The notes: generated by a model not told the origin, from the sequence alone. A DNA stretch of 21,672 nucleotides from a virus (IMGVR_UViG_3300008450_000534:1-21672), one strand, 5' to 3'; numbered from the stretch's first letter, positions 7,700-15,765 are shown. A program made the numbers and translations.

Positions 7700-9685
7700 T
7701 TACGTTCCTTGGTTCACAGCGACCTTATATTCAAGGCCAAGCAATGTCATCTTCAAAGGCAATGTCTGTTCAACAATCACAGACGCATCTTTGCTGTATC
7801 CACGAATACCGACAACCCGCTTGGTGCCAGTAAATTCAGGCACAGGGATGTCCAGCAGTGGATTGTCAAAGTTCCTAAAAGGCAATAGCTGATTGTTAAT
7901 CTTCATGTGCTGCGTCTTGTAAACCAGTGCATTAACCTCAGTAATCCGTTTCTTAAATGACACGCGGCTACCAGTCTGAAGCTTAACCTCGACCGGCATC
8001 GTCTTGACGTAAACAGTAAACGGTAAGCCAACTTCATAGCTTGTCGTACTGGCACGATCAAAAGTTACAGAGCCAGCTCCGCTAACAGTTTCGTTAGATT
8101 GCGGCACGCCATCGGTAATGACATTTACTGACTTAGCAATATGCGGAAGACCGCTCGCACTAGCTGAAGCACCACCAGTAAAGGAACAGTCAGTAAAGCG
8201 ATCATTGCTAAAAAGCTCAACAAAGTACCGAGTCGTCCCGTTGAAAACACGCTTAACAACTGCATAAATATCCGTTACGTCAACATTAACATCTTGGAAT
8301 TCTCCGTCAGTAATAAACTCTGACGGGGCAATAACTTGCTGGCTACGCAAGATAGAGTATGCAGCCATTGAGCCATCGGTAGAATTTGTAACCAGCAGCA
8401 AGTCGCCTTCGTCCGTGGACGTTGCACGACGCAAAGCCATGCGAGTAGGACCCTTGAGTAAGTGTCCTGACAGCAGGGAAATACGCTGCGTAATGTAGGT
8501 AAGTTGCTGGTCTGAGAACAAGAACTCATTAAGTGCTTTACCCTGACGCTGCACAAACAGCGATCCAGACTCAAGTGACTCTACCCTAGTGCCGGGCTTG
8601 GTGCCATTACGGCTAACGCCTTTGAAGGTAAACGTCGTCGGGGTAATTGGCTCGGTACCTGTCTGCGGAACGTAGAACTCGCCACCAGTGGTAAAGACTT
8701 GCAAGTCACGACCAGAGATCAGGTCAACAATGACGTTAAGCTGGTTAGTGTCTAGTGTTGCCTCAACAGCATCATCGTCCAGATATTCTGCTGGCTTAAA
8801 GTCAAAGAACAAGCCGATCTTGCTTCCCCAGACAGTAGACGGACGAGACTTGCTGCCACCAAAGTACAGCCTTCCTTCGTGGAAAGATACCGTCCTCGGC
8901 CAGCCTTTAGTGCTCGACCAGACATCTTCGTAACCAGTCTCAAGCTCCCAATCGCCAGAAGCAATGGCCGTCGTATTAAAGAATGGAAACTCTGTAACAG
9001 CTTCAACCGAAGTGCCGCTAAGATACTTAGTAATGCGGCAGCGACCCTGTGGGCTGGCATTAATGTACTGATTGACGTTACCAGCACTAAACACACTAGC
9101 AGATGCAGTCAGCGTGATATTGCCAGACACGGCAGAAGGAGTTAGCGTCGCAGCAGGATTGCTTGTGCTGATCGAGAACGCATACTTCGGGATGCTGTCA
9201 AACGTAATCGTCGTAGCAGTCCAAGACGCATCATTAGCACCACGGACAATCTTTACTGGCTGCAAGTCTGGGTGGACAACGATCAGCGTATCAGCCGATT
9301 GCGTCCAGCACAGCGACGACAGCATAGCGCCAGTAATCGAAGCAACGGACAGATAGTTATTCGCACCGCCATTAATTGCACTAATGACAGCGCCGTCCTT
9401 AATGACGTACATCCTGCCAGCCACAAAGCACAGCATGTAGCTATCGTCTACCGAGAACTCAAACGGGATAAGCCTTACACCATTGGCTGCTGATGGCGTG
9501 CTGCTATTGGGCAACTCAAGCACATGCTTGGTGCCGGGACGACGACGCAGACCACCCTGAGGCTGGATCAAGACATTGGTAGCCTTTGCCAGCGAGTTTG
9601 CATATTGAGCAATGTCAACACGCGAACGCAGCAGCGGGTCAAGTTCCCCGGTGCTAAAGTTGGTCTGGAAGTCGATGAAGCGCAT
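7700..9685 (-). CDS. Tail tubular protein B / nozzle (T7 gp12-like)
   Basis: This 661-residue protein is the tail nozzle that closes the lower end of the short tail. The N-terminus has the clear family signature: F-x-T-G-E-L-D-P-L-L-x-x-R-x-D at residues 9-24, followed by NVLIQPQGGLRRRPGT at about 37-52. The remainder is beta-rich, as expected for the beta-propeller-like nozzle, with segments such as KGWPRTVSFHEGRLYFGGSK at about 248-267. The C-terminus (about 630-645) has TKRVVGIRGYSKDA. The length fits the family (T7 gp12 is about 794 residues, shorter in many environmental phages). The ATG overlaps the gp11-like stop as TAATG. The assignment is firm from the N-terminal motif and the neighbouring gene. 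Confidence 0.92.
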   Translation of the reverse strand: MRFIDFQTNFSTGELDPLLRSRVDIAQYANSLAKATNVLIQPQGGLRRRPGTKHVLELPNSSTPSAANGVRLIPFEFSVDDSYMLCFVAGRMYVIKDGAVISAINGGANNYLSVASITGAMLSSLCWTQSADTLIVVHPDLQPVKIVRGANDASWTATTITFDSIPKYAFSISTSNPAATLTPSAVSGNITLTASASVFSAGNVNQYINASPQGRCRITKYLSGTSVEAVTEFPFFNTTAIASGDWELETGYEDVWSSTKGWPRTVSFHEGRLYFGGSKSRPSTVWGSKIGLFFDFKPAEYLDDDAVEATLDTNQLNVIVDLISGRDLQVFTTGGEFYVPQTGTEPITPTTFTFKGVSRNGTKPGTRVESLESGSLFVQRQGKALNEFLFSDQQLTYITQRISLLSGHLLKGPTRMALRRATSTDEGDLLLVTNSTDGSMAAYSILRSQQVIAPSEFITDGEFQDVNVDVTDIYAVVKRVFNGTTRYFVELFSNDRFTDCSFTGGASASASGLPHIAKSVNVITDGVPQSNETVSGAGSVTFDRASTTSYEVGLPFTVYVKTMPVEVKLQTGSRVSFKKRITEVNALVYKTQHMKINNQLLPFRNFDNPLLDIPVPEFTGTKRVVGIRGYSKDASVIVEQTLPLKMTLLGLEYKVAVNQGT

Positions 9686-10299
9686 TAGTACCTCACAGCC
9701 ACAAGCTCATAGTCCTCCATAACCTGCGGAGGCTGACCTTGAGCATCGATGTTTGTTGCTTGCCTGAAGTATCCGCCACGGCCATTTTCCGCCGCAGAGC
9801 CGATTGAAAGAGTCTGCCAGTAAGCTGTCTTTGTCTCTTGCTCTGTGATCGGATAGGCTAAATGCCATGCCATCATATACTTCAAAAGCTGAACAAAGTA
9901 TTGAGGCATAGCGTACTCAGGAGTCTGGTACGGGTAGTCAATGTAGACTTCTTGGTAATTCGTCAGCAGCTTGTCGCCCTGAATCTCCCATTCTTTGACG
10001 GGACGGGCATACAAAGCACTGGTCTCAAACACTGCACGGGGGTTGCCAATGCGATCACCCGGCAGTTGGTATTCGTAAGCCCACTCACTAGCAGGCGTAG
10101 TAACAAGTCTTGCAAGCTTAAGTTTCTTGTAAGAAAAAGACCAAGGGTACATGGACAATGCCATGTCGCGCACATCTGGGTACAGCCGGTCGCACGAGTT
10201 GGCTTCATCCGTACCGTCGTTGAACGACGAGATAGGGGTGGCACCTAGCAGGATTAATGCGTCAGCGCAAATAGAAACTGGAGTGTCGCCTGCTGCCAT
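9685..10299 (-). CDS. Tail tubular protein A / adaptor (T7 gp11-like)
   Basis: This 204-residue protein should form the ring that joins the portal to the nozzle. Residues 7-66 follow the family pattern: an N-terminal helix ending in ALILLGATPISSF, then a stretch with DRLYPDVRDMALSMYPWSF, in which the YPWSF-type aromatic cluster is characteristic. The middle contains IQGDKLLTNYQEVYIDYPYQ, also typical, as is the later helix starting at YFVQLLKYMMAWHLAYPITE. The length is very close to T7 gp11 (196 residues). It has a good ribosome site (GAGAGG) 7 nt upstream and lies just downstream of a terminator-like hairpin, so its translation may depend on readthrough. It overlaps the nozzle gene by one base. 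Confidence 0.92.
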   Translation of the reverse strand: MAAGDTPVSICADALILLGATPISSFNDGTDEANSCDRLYPDVRDMALSMYPWSFSYKKLKLARLVTTPASEWAYEYQLPGDRIGNPRAVFETSALYARPVKEWEIQGDKLLTNYQEVYIDYPYQTPEYAMPQYFVQLLKYMMAWHLAYPITEQETKTAYWQTLSIGSAAENGRGGYFRQATNIDAQGQPPQVMEDYELVAVRY

Positions 10300-10313
10300 C
10301 GTGGCCTCTCATG

Positions 10314-10352
10314 TAATAAAGGGCTAGTCCTAAGTTGCCCCAGAACTAGCCC
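10314..10352 (-). terminator. Hairpin with weak U tract between decoration and tail genes
   Basis: On the minus strand GGGCTAGTTCT pairs with AGGACTAGCCC (11 bp, one G-U) around a 10-nt loop and is followed by TTTATT. The arms are 10342-10352 and 10321-10331. It lies 20 nt after the decoration gene stop and just before the tail adaptor gene. The imperfect U tract suggests partial termination, which would lower tail gene expression relative to the capsid. Confidence 0.7.
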
Positions 10353-10371
10353 TGTGTTGCCTATTTACGGA

Positions 10372-10644
10372 TTAGTCCGTGTCAGTTGCAGATACGGTCG
10401 TACCGTCAGCAATGTCTACCGCAGTAGACGTGACAGCATTCACGTAGGTCAGAACCAGACTTGGAGTAGTCGTGTCGTAAACAAAGATGATGTCACCAAC
10501 CTTCAGGGTGTCCTTCAGCGACAGGAAGTAGTCTGCCGTGTTGACGGTTGCCTGAGTGTCGGCGGTCTTATACAGGTACATCGAGGGTGCATTGCCAGCT
10601 TTGGCAGCGCACACTGTTACCCAACCGGTTGCGGAAAATGCCAT
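10372..10644 (-). CDS. Small capsid-adjacent structural protein, probable head decoration
   Basis: This 90-residue protein is rich in Thr, Val, Ala and Asp and is predicted to be all beta. It begins MAFSATGWVTVCAAKAG and has LKVGDIIFVYDTTTPSLVLT in the middle, followed by an acidic Thr/Asp-rich end (TVSATDTD). Short proteins of this type directly after the major capsid gene are common in environmental podoviruses and are usually taken to be decoration or minor head proteins; that role is inferred. It has a perfect ribosome site (AGGAGG, 6 nt before the ATG), consistent with high expression, and starts 15 nt after the capsid stop. A terminator-like hairpin follows, so capsid and decoration form a short transcription unit. 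Confidence 0.7.
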   Translation of the reverse strand: MAFSATGWVTVCAAKAGNAPSMYLYKTADTQATVNTADYFLSLKDTLKVGDIIFVYDTTTPSLVLTYVNAVTSTAVDIADGTTVSATDTD

Positions 10645-10659
10645 GATTAACCTCCTAGA

Positions 10660-11502
10660 TTAAGATTCGCGGCAAGTGATCTTGACGATACCTTCATCGT
10701 CAATTGCCACTGCGCCAGCGGAGAACATCGAAGCCACGAGGAACGATGTCTTCTCAGGCACATAGTTGATCTCGGTCTTAGGAGCGATGCCTTCGGCCAG
10801 ACCAATCGCATCTTTGTGGAATGCGAAGCAGGTGCGGTCGCTGGAGCCATCGATAGCCAGACCACCTTCGGTACGATCACCAAGTACGTGGAACGTGAAG
10901 CCCAAGAACGTGTTGATCTCACCCTGAACCAGCGCCTTGACGGTGTTGAAGTCAGAGGAAGTAACAGCGGTCTCAGACAGCAGCGAAGCCAACGAGTTAG
11001 CGTGGATGATGATGTGGCGGCCATCCATAGGCACGTTGCCAGCATCCAGCTTCTTCTTAGCTTCACGCAGCTTAGCCACGTTCATGTTGGTGTCAGAACC
11101 ACCGATGTCGTTCGAGACGGTCAGAGAAGTCGAGGAAGCAGTCAGAGCGTCCAGAATCAGTTGATCCTGACGACGACCGATTGCATTCGAGACAACCTTC
11201 ACCAGCTCACGACGCTCATCAAAGTTGACCTTAGCCTGCATGAAGATGTCCGAATACTCAGCAGCGATGTAGTCGCTCAGAGTCGCGGTCACTTGCGAGT
11301 AGGTCACATTCAGAGGGGTTACATCAGTCTGCGGAATGCGAACCTGAGCAACACCTTTGCCGATCTTAGGGAATTTGTAGGTGGAACCTTCGACACCCGA
11401 ACGGACACGGACAGCAGGACGGAGAACCGCCGAAGCCTGATAGGCTTGCTTAACTTCCGCATCAAACAGGGTTACAAAGGCTGTAGACAGATTAATAGCC
11501 AT
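10660..11502 (-). CDS. Major capsid protein
   Basis: This 280-residue protein lies after the scaffold gene and before the tail genes, the place of the major head protein. It starts MAINLSTAFVTLFDAEVKQA, and then has YKFPKIGKGVAQVRIPQTDV at about 42-61, both typical of a podovirus capsid family with the HK97 fold. The Asp/Glu-rich RRQDQLILDALTASSTSL region (about 109-126) and the C-terminal VASMFSAGAVAIDDEGIVKI are also family-like. It is shorter than T7 gp10 (345 residues). Its codons are more G/C-ending than in the ejection genes, as expected for a highly expressed protein. It has its own promoter-like site, a 135-nt leader and a good ribosome site (AAAAGG, 7 nt from the ATG). Confidence 0.9.
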   Translation of the reverse strand: MAINLSTAFVTLFDAEVKQAYQASAVLRPAVRVRSGVEGSTYKFPKIGKGVAQVRIPQTDVTPLNVTYSQVTATLSDYIAAEYSDIFMQAKVNFDERRELVKVVSNAIGRRQDQLILDALTASSTSLTVSNDIGGSDTNMNVAKLREAKKKLDAGNVPMDGRHIIIHANSLASLLSETAVTSSDFNTVKALVQGEINTFLGFTFHVLGDRTEGGLAIDGSSDRTCFAFHKDAIGLAEGIAPKTEINYVPEKTSFLVASMFSAGAVAIDDEGIVKITCRES

Positions 11503-11640
11503 TTGAGTTACCTTTTGACAAAGTTATAAAGAGAGTTCTCGCTGTCGGTGAGCCGGGAAACCGGGCCGTTTGCTTGCAGTAGGGTGCCAGCCAGTTGGGT
11601 ACAACCATCTGAGGGTCGGTAATCTGATATGCCTCGGTAA
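11503..11640 (-). other. Long untranslated leader of the capsid gene
   Basis: About 135 nt lie between the likely transcription start and the capsid ATG. On the minus strand two foldable elements are visible: GTTG-TACC-CAAC (11595-11606) with weaker outer pairs, and CCGG-TTTC-CCGG (11553-11564). The last 40 nt before the start are unpaired and hold the ribosome site. Such a leader may stabilise the capsid message; this is inference. Confidence 0.35.
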
Positions 11641-11643
11641 CAC

Positions 11644-11671
11644 ATTCTAATCAAGTTTGCCTATAAAGCAA
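11644..11671 (-). promoter_or_regulatory. Promoter-like site for capsid gene
   Basis: On the minus strand TTGCTT, 16 nt, then TAGAAT: the -10 matches the sigma70 consensus at 5 of 6 and the -35 at 3 of 6. It sits 22 nt downstream of a strong terminator, which supports a fresh start here. A perfect TTGACA at 11676-11681 lies just upstream but is 26 nt from this -10, too far for a standard spacer. Confidence 0.45.
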
Positions 11672-11692
11672 GCCCTGTCAATAGTTTTTTGT

Positions 11693-11718
11693 AAAAAAAA
11701 GCCCAGCCGAAGCTGGGC
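11693..11718 (-). terminator. Intrinsic terminator after scaffold gene
   Basis: Minus-strand GCCCAGC-TTCG-GCTGGGC is a perfect 7-bp stem with a stable TTCG loop, followed at once by eight T (11693-11700). It lies 28 nt after the scaffold stop and separates the terminase-portal-scaffold operon from the capsid unit. This is the clearest terminator in the window. Confidence 0.93.
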
Positions 11719-11746
11719 AAACCTCGCCGGTACGAGGGAAGGAGCC

Positions 11747-12535
11747 TTAGCCGTATCTCTGCTGGAATAGCCGCTCAACCTTCTGGCGGTACGCAGGATC
11801 GCTTTCATACTTTGGATCGCCAACCATAGCTTGCAGCTCTAGGTCTGTTGGCATTCCGTCAACCTCTTCCTTGCCTGTTGGGATTCTTCCTTCGTAGGCA
11901 GCCCGAATCTTTGACAAAGCTTGCATCCCACGGGCGGTTCCACCCATGATCTTAAACTCTTCAAAGTCTTCAGGCGACCATACGCCCTTGTTGACAAGTC
12001 CTCTAGCCCAATCGACCATGCCATTAATAATGGCGTTGGCATTTGGACCTAAAGCCTTGCGTTCAGCCTCCATGTCAAAGGATGGCGCACCGGCCATCTC
12101 GTCTGCCTTGGCTGTTATTTCACGAGCCAGCTCGTCAAATGCAGCTTGAGAGACGCCATTCTTTGCAGCCCACTCTGTAAACATGGGGACCATCGGGCGC
12201 TTATCCGCATCTTCGCCAAACGCAGATAAGTCATACTTGCCGTCAGGCGGGGCCTTATGCTTACCTTGGCTGACCAGCTTGCGCATGTCCTTCCAAGACT
12301 TTGCCATGCCCTCAAGATCAGGCTCATTCTTGTCTTTCTTCCAAAAGTTCTCAGGCCACCAGTCCGGGCGGTCAACCGGTTCGTCGTCAGGAATGGAGTC
12401 TGCTGCACGGTGCTCAACCGTGGTTTCCTTCTCAGCGGGAGCGTTATCATCAGTTGGCTCTACGTTGTCAAGTAGGCCAGTGGGTTCCGCTGCTGCTGAA
12501 TCACTAGGCTCGACTGCCGTATTTTCTTCGCTCAA
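11747..12535 (-). CDS. Scaffold / capsid assembly protein (T7 gp9-like)
   Basis: This 262-residue, very acidic protein directly precedes the capsid gene. Residues 1-55 are a disordered Glu/Asp/Pro-rich segment. Then comes RPDWWPENFWK (56-66), a motif I associate with podovirus scaffolds, and KYDLSAFGED at about 100-109. The rest is helical and ends in a basic, aromatic tail (RQKVERLFQQRYG) that could bind the capsid shell. It directs procapsid assembly and leaves before packaging. The start is TTG: TTGA overlaps the TGA of the upstream gene, with GAGG placed 6 nt before it, and the next in-frame Met is only at residue 77. T7 gp9 is about 307 residues. Confidence 0.87.
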   Translation of the reverse strand: MSEENTAVEPSDSAAAEPTGLLDNVEPTDDNAPAEKETTVEHRAADSIPDDEPVDRPDWWPENFWKKDKNEPDLEGMAKSWKDMRKLVSQGKHKAPPDGKYDLSAFGEDADKRPMVPMFTEWAAKNGVSQAAFDELAREITAKADEMAGAPSFDMEAERKALGPNANAIINGMVDWARGLVNKGVWSPEDFEEFKIMGGTARGMQALSKIRAAYEGRIPTGKEEVDGMPTDLELQAMVGDPKYESDPAYRQKVERLFQQRYG

Positions 12536-12786
12536 AATTTCCTCGCTCTATCGATTCGGGATTCTATCTCTTTGACTAAAGAGCATCGTCCCTCCAAAAA
12601 ATAGCCGTAGGATGGATCACTCCCCGGCCCCCAGCATGGTTGCTCAATGGTTTGACTTCTTAGCCATTTAAGCAACTTCTGCCCTTCCTCTGTGCCAAAT
12701 ACACGCAAGCACAGCTTATCCGTATCGCTAGACTCCGGTGGAGTCATAGCTTTCTGCATCTCTTCTAAGTCATCCCAACCGGCCAT
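12532..12786 (-). CDS. Bbp19-like small phage protein
   Basis: This 84-residue protein resembles the Bbp19-type phage proteins found next to portal and scaffold genes in podoviruses such as Bordetella phage BPP-1; the match is from memory of the pattern, not a search. The recognisable part is LRVFGTEEGQKLLKWLRSQT (27-46), then an aromatic Gly/Pro linker and FLEGRCSLVKEIESRIDRA (63-81). It is helical with no membrane segment. Its biochemical role is unknown. The start overlaps the cupin gene end by 17 bp and its stop overlaps the scaffold start, so it is embedded in the head assembly operon. Confidence 0.6.
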   Translation of the reverse strand: MAGWDDLEEMQKAMTPPESSDTDKLCLRVFGTEEGQKLLKWLRSQTIEQPCWGPGSDPSYGYFLEGRCSLVKEIESRIDRARKF

Positions 12787-13096
12787 AGGGGTCTCCGTCT
12801 GTTATTAATTCGTTATCTAGTTCGAATTTTTCTGCTTCGCTTAGTGCGTGGATGCAGTACCAGATGGCATCTGTCTCCGTGATAATTACGTGGGAAGTAT
12901 TAGCCTTAATCTCTATGCAGGCTGGCGCTTCGTACTTGGTTTGCACGCCATCGACATCGACATAGACCGTACCTTTTGCCAGAAGCGACAGATGAGAATA
13001 AGGGTGGATATGCTGCGGCACAGCCCACCCTTTAGGAAGAAAGTATTCTTTGGCGTATAAGCCAGCCGCGAAGTGGTGTTGAATATCAGGCTGCAT
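12770..13096 (-). CDS. Cupin-fold protein in the head gene operon
   Basis: This 108-residue protein is a single-domain cupin. Residues 28-42 contain QHIHPYSHLSLLAKG, the first cupin motif with H29, H31 and H35, where H35 stands in the place of the usual Glu. H69 in KANTSHVIIT supplies the histidine of the second motif. Three or four histidines could bind a metal, but the reaction, if any, cannot be told. Its start overlaps the portal stop by 11 bp and its end overlaps the Bbp19-like gene by 17 bp, so it is made with the virion proteins. It may be a structural or assembly protein using a cupin scaffold, not an enzyme. I am sure of the fold, not the role. Confidence 0.8.
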   Translation of the reverse strand: MQPDIQHHFAAGLYAKEYFLPKGWAVPQHIHPYSHLSLLAKGTVYVDVDGVQTKYEAPACIEIKANTSHVIITETDAIWYCIHALSEAEKFELDNELITDGDPYGRLG

Positions 13097-14690
13097 TGGT
13101 CTCCTGCTGCTGCGCCATTGCCATAGTTATATTCTGCTCTGTCTGCATATTCTGCGCCTGTTCCAGCATGTAAGCGCGCTCTGCGGCAGAGTTACGCACG
13201 GCTGACGGGATTCCAAACTTGTCAGCAATATAGTCAATCAGGTCGCCTGTCTTCACAGCAATCTGACCTTCTGGGCCAAGGGTGCTGGCAATCTGCATGA
13301 ACTGCATAATGTTATTAATTTCCTCCATGTTCTGCGCCATAGCCAGCGGGGCTACAGGGCTGACCTTAACCTCAAGGCCATTGACGCGCAGAGGCATATT
13401 AATCAGGCCGCGCTCATCCATAACTTGCAGGATACGAGCAACCATCGGGATCATCGTCTCATTAATCAGACGACCAAAAGCAGAGCCAAGGTTTTGCGCC
13501 AGTTCTTTCATGCGCTCAACTACCTCGGTCGCTGACCGGGCAGACATATTGTCTGGTGGCAAAGACTCGTCCAGCAGGGTACGCTTAACATTCTGACGCA
13601 GATCGTTAATCACAATCTGGCTGACATTAAAGTCACCGGCACGAGCTAGAGGGCGCAGTGATTCACCCTGCGGGCCACCGTTTCTAGCCACAGGAATAAT
13701 CGCACCCGGAACAATCTTTACTGTTTGAGGGTTCAACACGCCATCGTCTGCTGCGGTATACACACCAGCCACAGCCAGAGATGCGTTCTTAAGCAACAGC
13801 TCAAGGGTTTTGTTTAGCGTCTTAATGTCTGGCAGCGCAGTCAACAGCGGACCACGGCCATAGATTTCGCCAGCCACTTTTGCATATCGGCTAATAACCC
13901 ACGGAGACGAGTTCATCCGACGATAGACGATCTCTTCCTTGCCGCCAGTAACGCAGATTACGTGATAGCACCAGTCGCCACGTTCGTAATCCAAGATGGT
14001 GGCTTCCATCAGATCAAAGTCATCTGTAGGCTTGGCATCGATCATGTTCTGCATATGATCGGAGAACTCTGCATCACGCCACTGCTGCTTAATTGCCTCG
14101 CCCTTCATGCGCATACGGCGGTAGATTTTGTCTACTTGACCGTTTGCACCTTCCTCAAACGACACGAGGAACAGCGGCACAGGGATAAAGTTAAGCGGAG
14201 AGATGTCGTCTCCCGGCTGGATCATCATGCAGGCAGTGCCTACAGCCATGTCCATTAGGAATTCGCCAATAGCAATGTCGAAGTTCGACTGCTTAATGGC
14301 TGTGAACATCTCTTCCATGTAGACATCGAGCACTGCTTGAGCCTGCTGCTTTTGCTCAACTGGAACTTCCGAACCCGGCTCTAAGCGGCACCATTTACGC
14401 TGCGGAGGAAAGATGCCAGACTGTAGACGATTAGCAAAACGCTGAGTACTATTAATGGCAGTAGAGTCAAAGACCCTAGCCATCTTCTTGGCACCTTGAG
14501 AGTTGCCATCGTAGTATCCATAAAGTTGGCGCTGAGGCAGAGCAAACTCATAAGCATCACGGTATAAAGACTCGAACAGGTCTTTGTTTCGCTGTGCTTT
14601 CTCTGCACGCTTTAAGATTTCCTCTAATGGCAGTCGCTTGCCTTGAGGAACCTTGCGGCGCGTACCCTTCATGTAGGAAATTTCAGCCAT
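13086..14690 (-). CDS. Portal / head-to-tail connector (T7 gp8-like)
   Basis: This 534-residue protein forms the dodecameric ring through which DNA enters and leaves the head. It fits the podovirus head-to-tail connecting family (T7 gp8 is 536 residues). Residues 25-60 form the N-terminal helices (for example RNKDLFESLYRDAYEFALPQ). Residues 71-105 contain ARVFDSTAINSTQRFANRLQ followed by FPPQRKWCRLEP, the family landmark (FP-x-x-x-x-W/F-x-x-L). The C-terminal part ends in a long Gln/Met-rich helix (QNMQTEQNITMAMAQQQ), as in portals with a barrel domain. The ATG overlaps the stop of the preceding gene by 8 bp. The call is firm from sequence, length and context. Confidence 0.93.
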   Translation of the reverse strand: MAEISYMKGTRRKVPQGKRLPLEEILKRAEKAQRNKDLFESLYRDAYEFALPQRQLYGYYDGNSQGAKKMARVFDSTAINSTQRFANRLQSGIFPPQRKWCRLEPGSEVPVEQKQQAQAVLDVYMEEMFTAIKQSNFDIAIGEFLMDMAVGTACMMIQPGDDISPLNFIPVPLFLVSFEEGANGQVDKIYRRMRMKGEAIKQQWRDAEFSDHMQNMIDAKPTDDFDLMEATILDYERGDWCYHVICVTGGKEEIVYRRMNSSPWVISRYAKVAGEIYGRGPLLTALPDIKTLNKTLELLLKNASLAVAGVYTAADDGVLNPQTVKIVPGAIIPVARNGGPQGESLRPLARAGDFNVSQIVINDLRQNVKRTLLDESLPPDNMSARSATEVVERMKELAQNLGSAFGRLINETMIPMVARILQVMDERGLINMPLRVNGLEVKVSPVAPLAMAQNMEEINNIMQFMQIASTLGPEGQIAVKTGDLIDYIADKFGIPSAVRNSAAERAYMLEQAQNMQTEQNITMAMAQQQETNAA

Positions 14691-15012
14691 TATCTTTCTC
14701 CAACTTGTACTTCTCTAATAGGTTCCTGCCTTTTGCGGCAAGACGTTGCGCAGAAGCAAACGTCTTTGGTATTGGTTCACCCCAAGCATTTGCGGCCAAT
14801 GCCAATCTTGTCGGGTCGCCATCCTCATCAACCAATGGGCCGCTAGGGTTTGTGTAAAAGCGCGTTAAGAAAGACCCTTTGCGTCTGGCTTTCTCGCCAG
14901 TTGGACTAGACTCTTTGACTCCCGGCTGCAAGTTCTTGCTTTCACCAGACGACTCAAACTTACGCCTGCCAGCCTCAGTCAGCCCGCCTTCAGGGTCCTT
15001 GTACTTACTCAC
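14683..15012 (-). CDS. Small basic phage protein (DUF6321-like pattern)
   Basis: This 109-residue hydrophilic protein contains EGGLTEAGRRKFESSGESKN (8-27), LQPGVKESS and ARRKGSFLTRFYTNPSGPLV (about 42-61), then a WGEP segment near 77. The order LTEAGRR, then LQPGVK, then RRKGSFL matches a phage domain I remember as DUF6321, whose function is unknown; the name needs a profile search. It starts with GTG, which overlaps the previous TGA as GTGA, and its end overlaps the portal start by 8 bp. No enzyme motif is visible. Its position suggests a role in packaging or head assembly, which is inference. Confidence 0.65.
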   Translation of the reverse strand: MSKYKDPEGGLTEAGRRKFESSGESKNLQPGVKESSPTGEKARRKGSFLTRFYTNPSGPLVDEDGDPTRLALAANAWGEPIPKTFASAQRLAAKGRNLLEKYKLEKDNG

Positions 15013-15167
15013 TTACTGCCCCTAGCTGCTGCCATATTGTCAATTAAATTTGGGTAAGGCCGACCAGCTTTCTGTGCACGGCGCATGGCGTTGCGCTTCT
15101 CTGCCTCGCTTAGTTTTTGCGGCTTGCCTAAATCCTTTGGTCTAGCTTTATCCCATACTTCTTTCAT
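15009..15167 (-). CDS. Short Lys/Arg-rich phage protein, 52 residues
   Basis: The minus strand has an ATG at 15165-15167 with a strong ribosome site (AAGGTGAG) and an open frame of 52 codons ending in TGA at 15009-15011. The protein has KPQKLSEAEKRNAMRRAQKA followed by GRPYPNLIDNMAAAR; the GRPYPNLIDN part is a pattern I recognise in hypothetical proteins of environmental tailed phages. It is strongly basic and helical. The stop overlaps the GTG of the next gene by 4 bp (GTGA). The function is unknown; nucleic acid or capsid contact is possible from its charge. Confidence 0.75.
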   Translation of the reverse strand: MKEVWDKARPKDLGKPQKLSEAEKRNAMRRAQKAGRPYPNLIDNMAAARGSK

Positions 15168-15177
15168 ATCTCACCTT

Positions 15178-15765
15178 TTATTCGTACCACTCAAGCGCCA
15201 AATAAGCAGCATGTGCAGTGCCGTTTACATTGGTTAGCCTGAACAAATAGTTTGTCAAAGGTTTTAAAACATACTCAAGTGATCCTGTTGTGCCACCGGC
15301 AGACTTTTTGCCTGTTCCACCGGGGATAATCTGCGCATCTAGCTGCGTCCCGAGCGAAGATACTGTCGGGTTTATTATCATGGCAACTTGGCTGCTAGTC
15401 GTATAATTGCGATTCCTATTGAGAGGAGTGAATGGCGTACCACCCGTAGCAGTCGTGCCTTCATAAACGTATATCTCCGCATCTCCAAGGCATAGTGCAT
15501 CAAGAGTCATGTGTGGCGTGACGCCAGCCGCTGCCGCAAGAACAATATCAATGCTTGCACCATCACCTAATGGCGCTGACTTTGGGTATGTCTTATAGGC
15601 AAACCAAGCTCTGCCGTCGTGATTACGCTGGTGGTTTACATCCACCATAATCATGGGCGCATCAGCACCGGCAATCACATAATTGCCAGCATTATTCTTT
15701 TGAACCTGAGTTACAAACCTAGACTTTGTGGTTAGTGATTCAAGTTCTACCAGAGTTACGGCCAT
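15178..15765 (-). CDS. Beta-rich structural protein, possible head fibre
   Basis: This 195-residue protein is rich in Thr, Gly, Ala and Asn and is predicted to be mostly beta strands. It begins MAVTLVELESLTTKSRFVTQ. Further on come ISO-length strands around DAEIYVYEGTTATGGTPFTP (about 95-114) and a C-terminal part with VLKPLTNYLFRLTNVNGTAH (166-185), the last resembling a jelly-roll-like receptor or decoration domain. Proteins of this kind are widespread in phage virion modules and usually called head fibre or structural protein; the assignment is by appearance. No transmembrane segment or signal is visible. It lies 2 nt after the DUF6496-like gene, with only a weak ribosome site, so coupling to the upstream gene is likely. 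Confidence 0.6.
   Translation of the reverse strand: MAVTLVELESLTTKSRFVTQVQKNNAGNYVIAGADAPMIMVDVNHQRNHDGRAWFAYKTYPKSAPLGDGASIDIVLAAAAGVTPHMTLDALCLGDAEIYVYEGTTATGGTPFTPLNRNRNYTTSSQVAMIINPTVSSLGTQLDAQIIPGGTGKKSAGGTTGSLEYVLKPLTNYLFRLTNVNGTAHAAYLALEWYE

Noticed and set aside
11492-11608. 38-codon leader frame overlapping the capsid start
   Set aside because: No ribosome site before its ATG and unlikely composition; the leader is better seen as untranslated.
11676-11681. Perfect TTGACA on the minus strand
   Set aside because: 26 nt from TAGAAT and no acceptable -10 at 16-18 nt; not used as the main -35.
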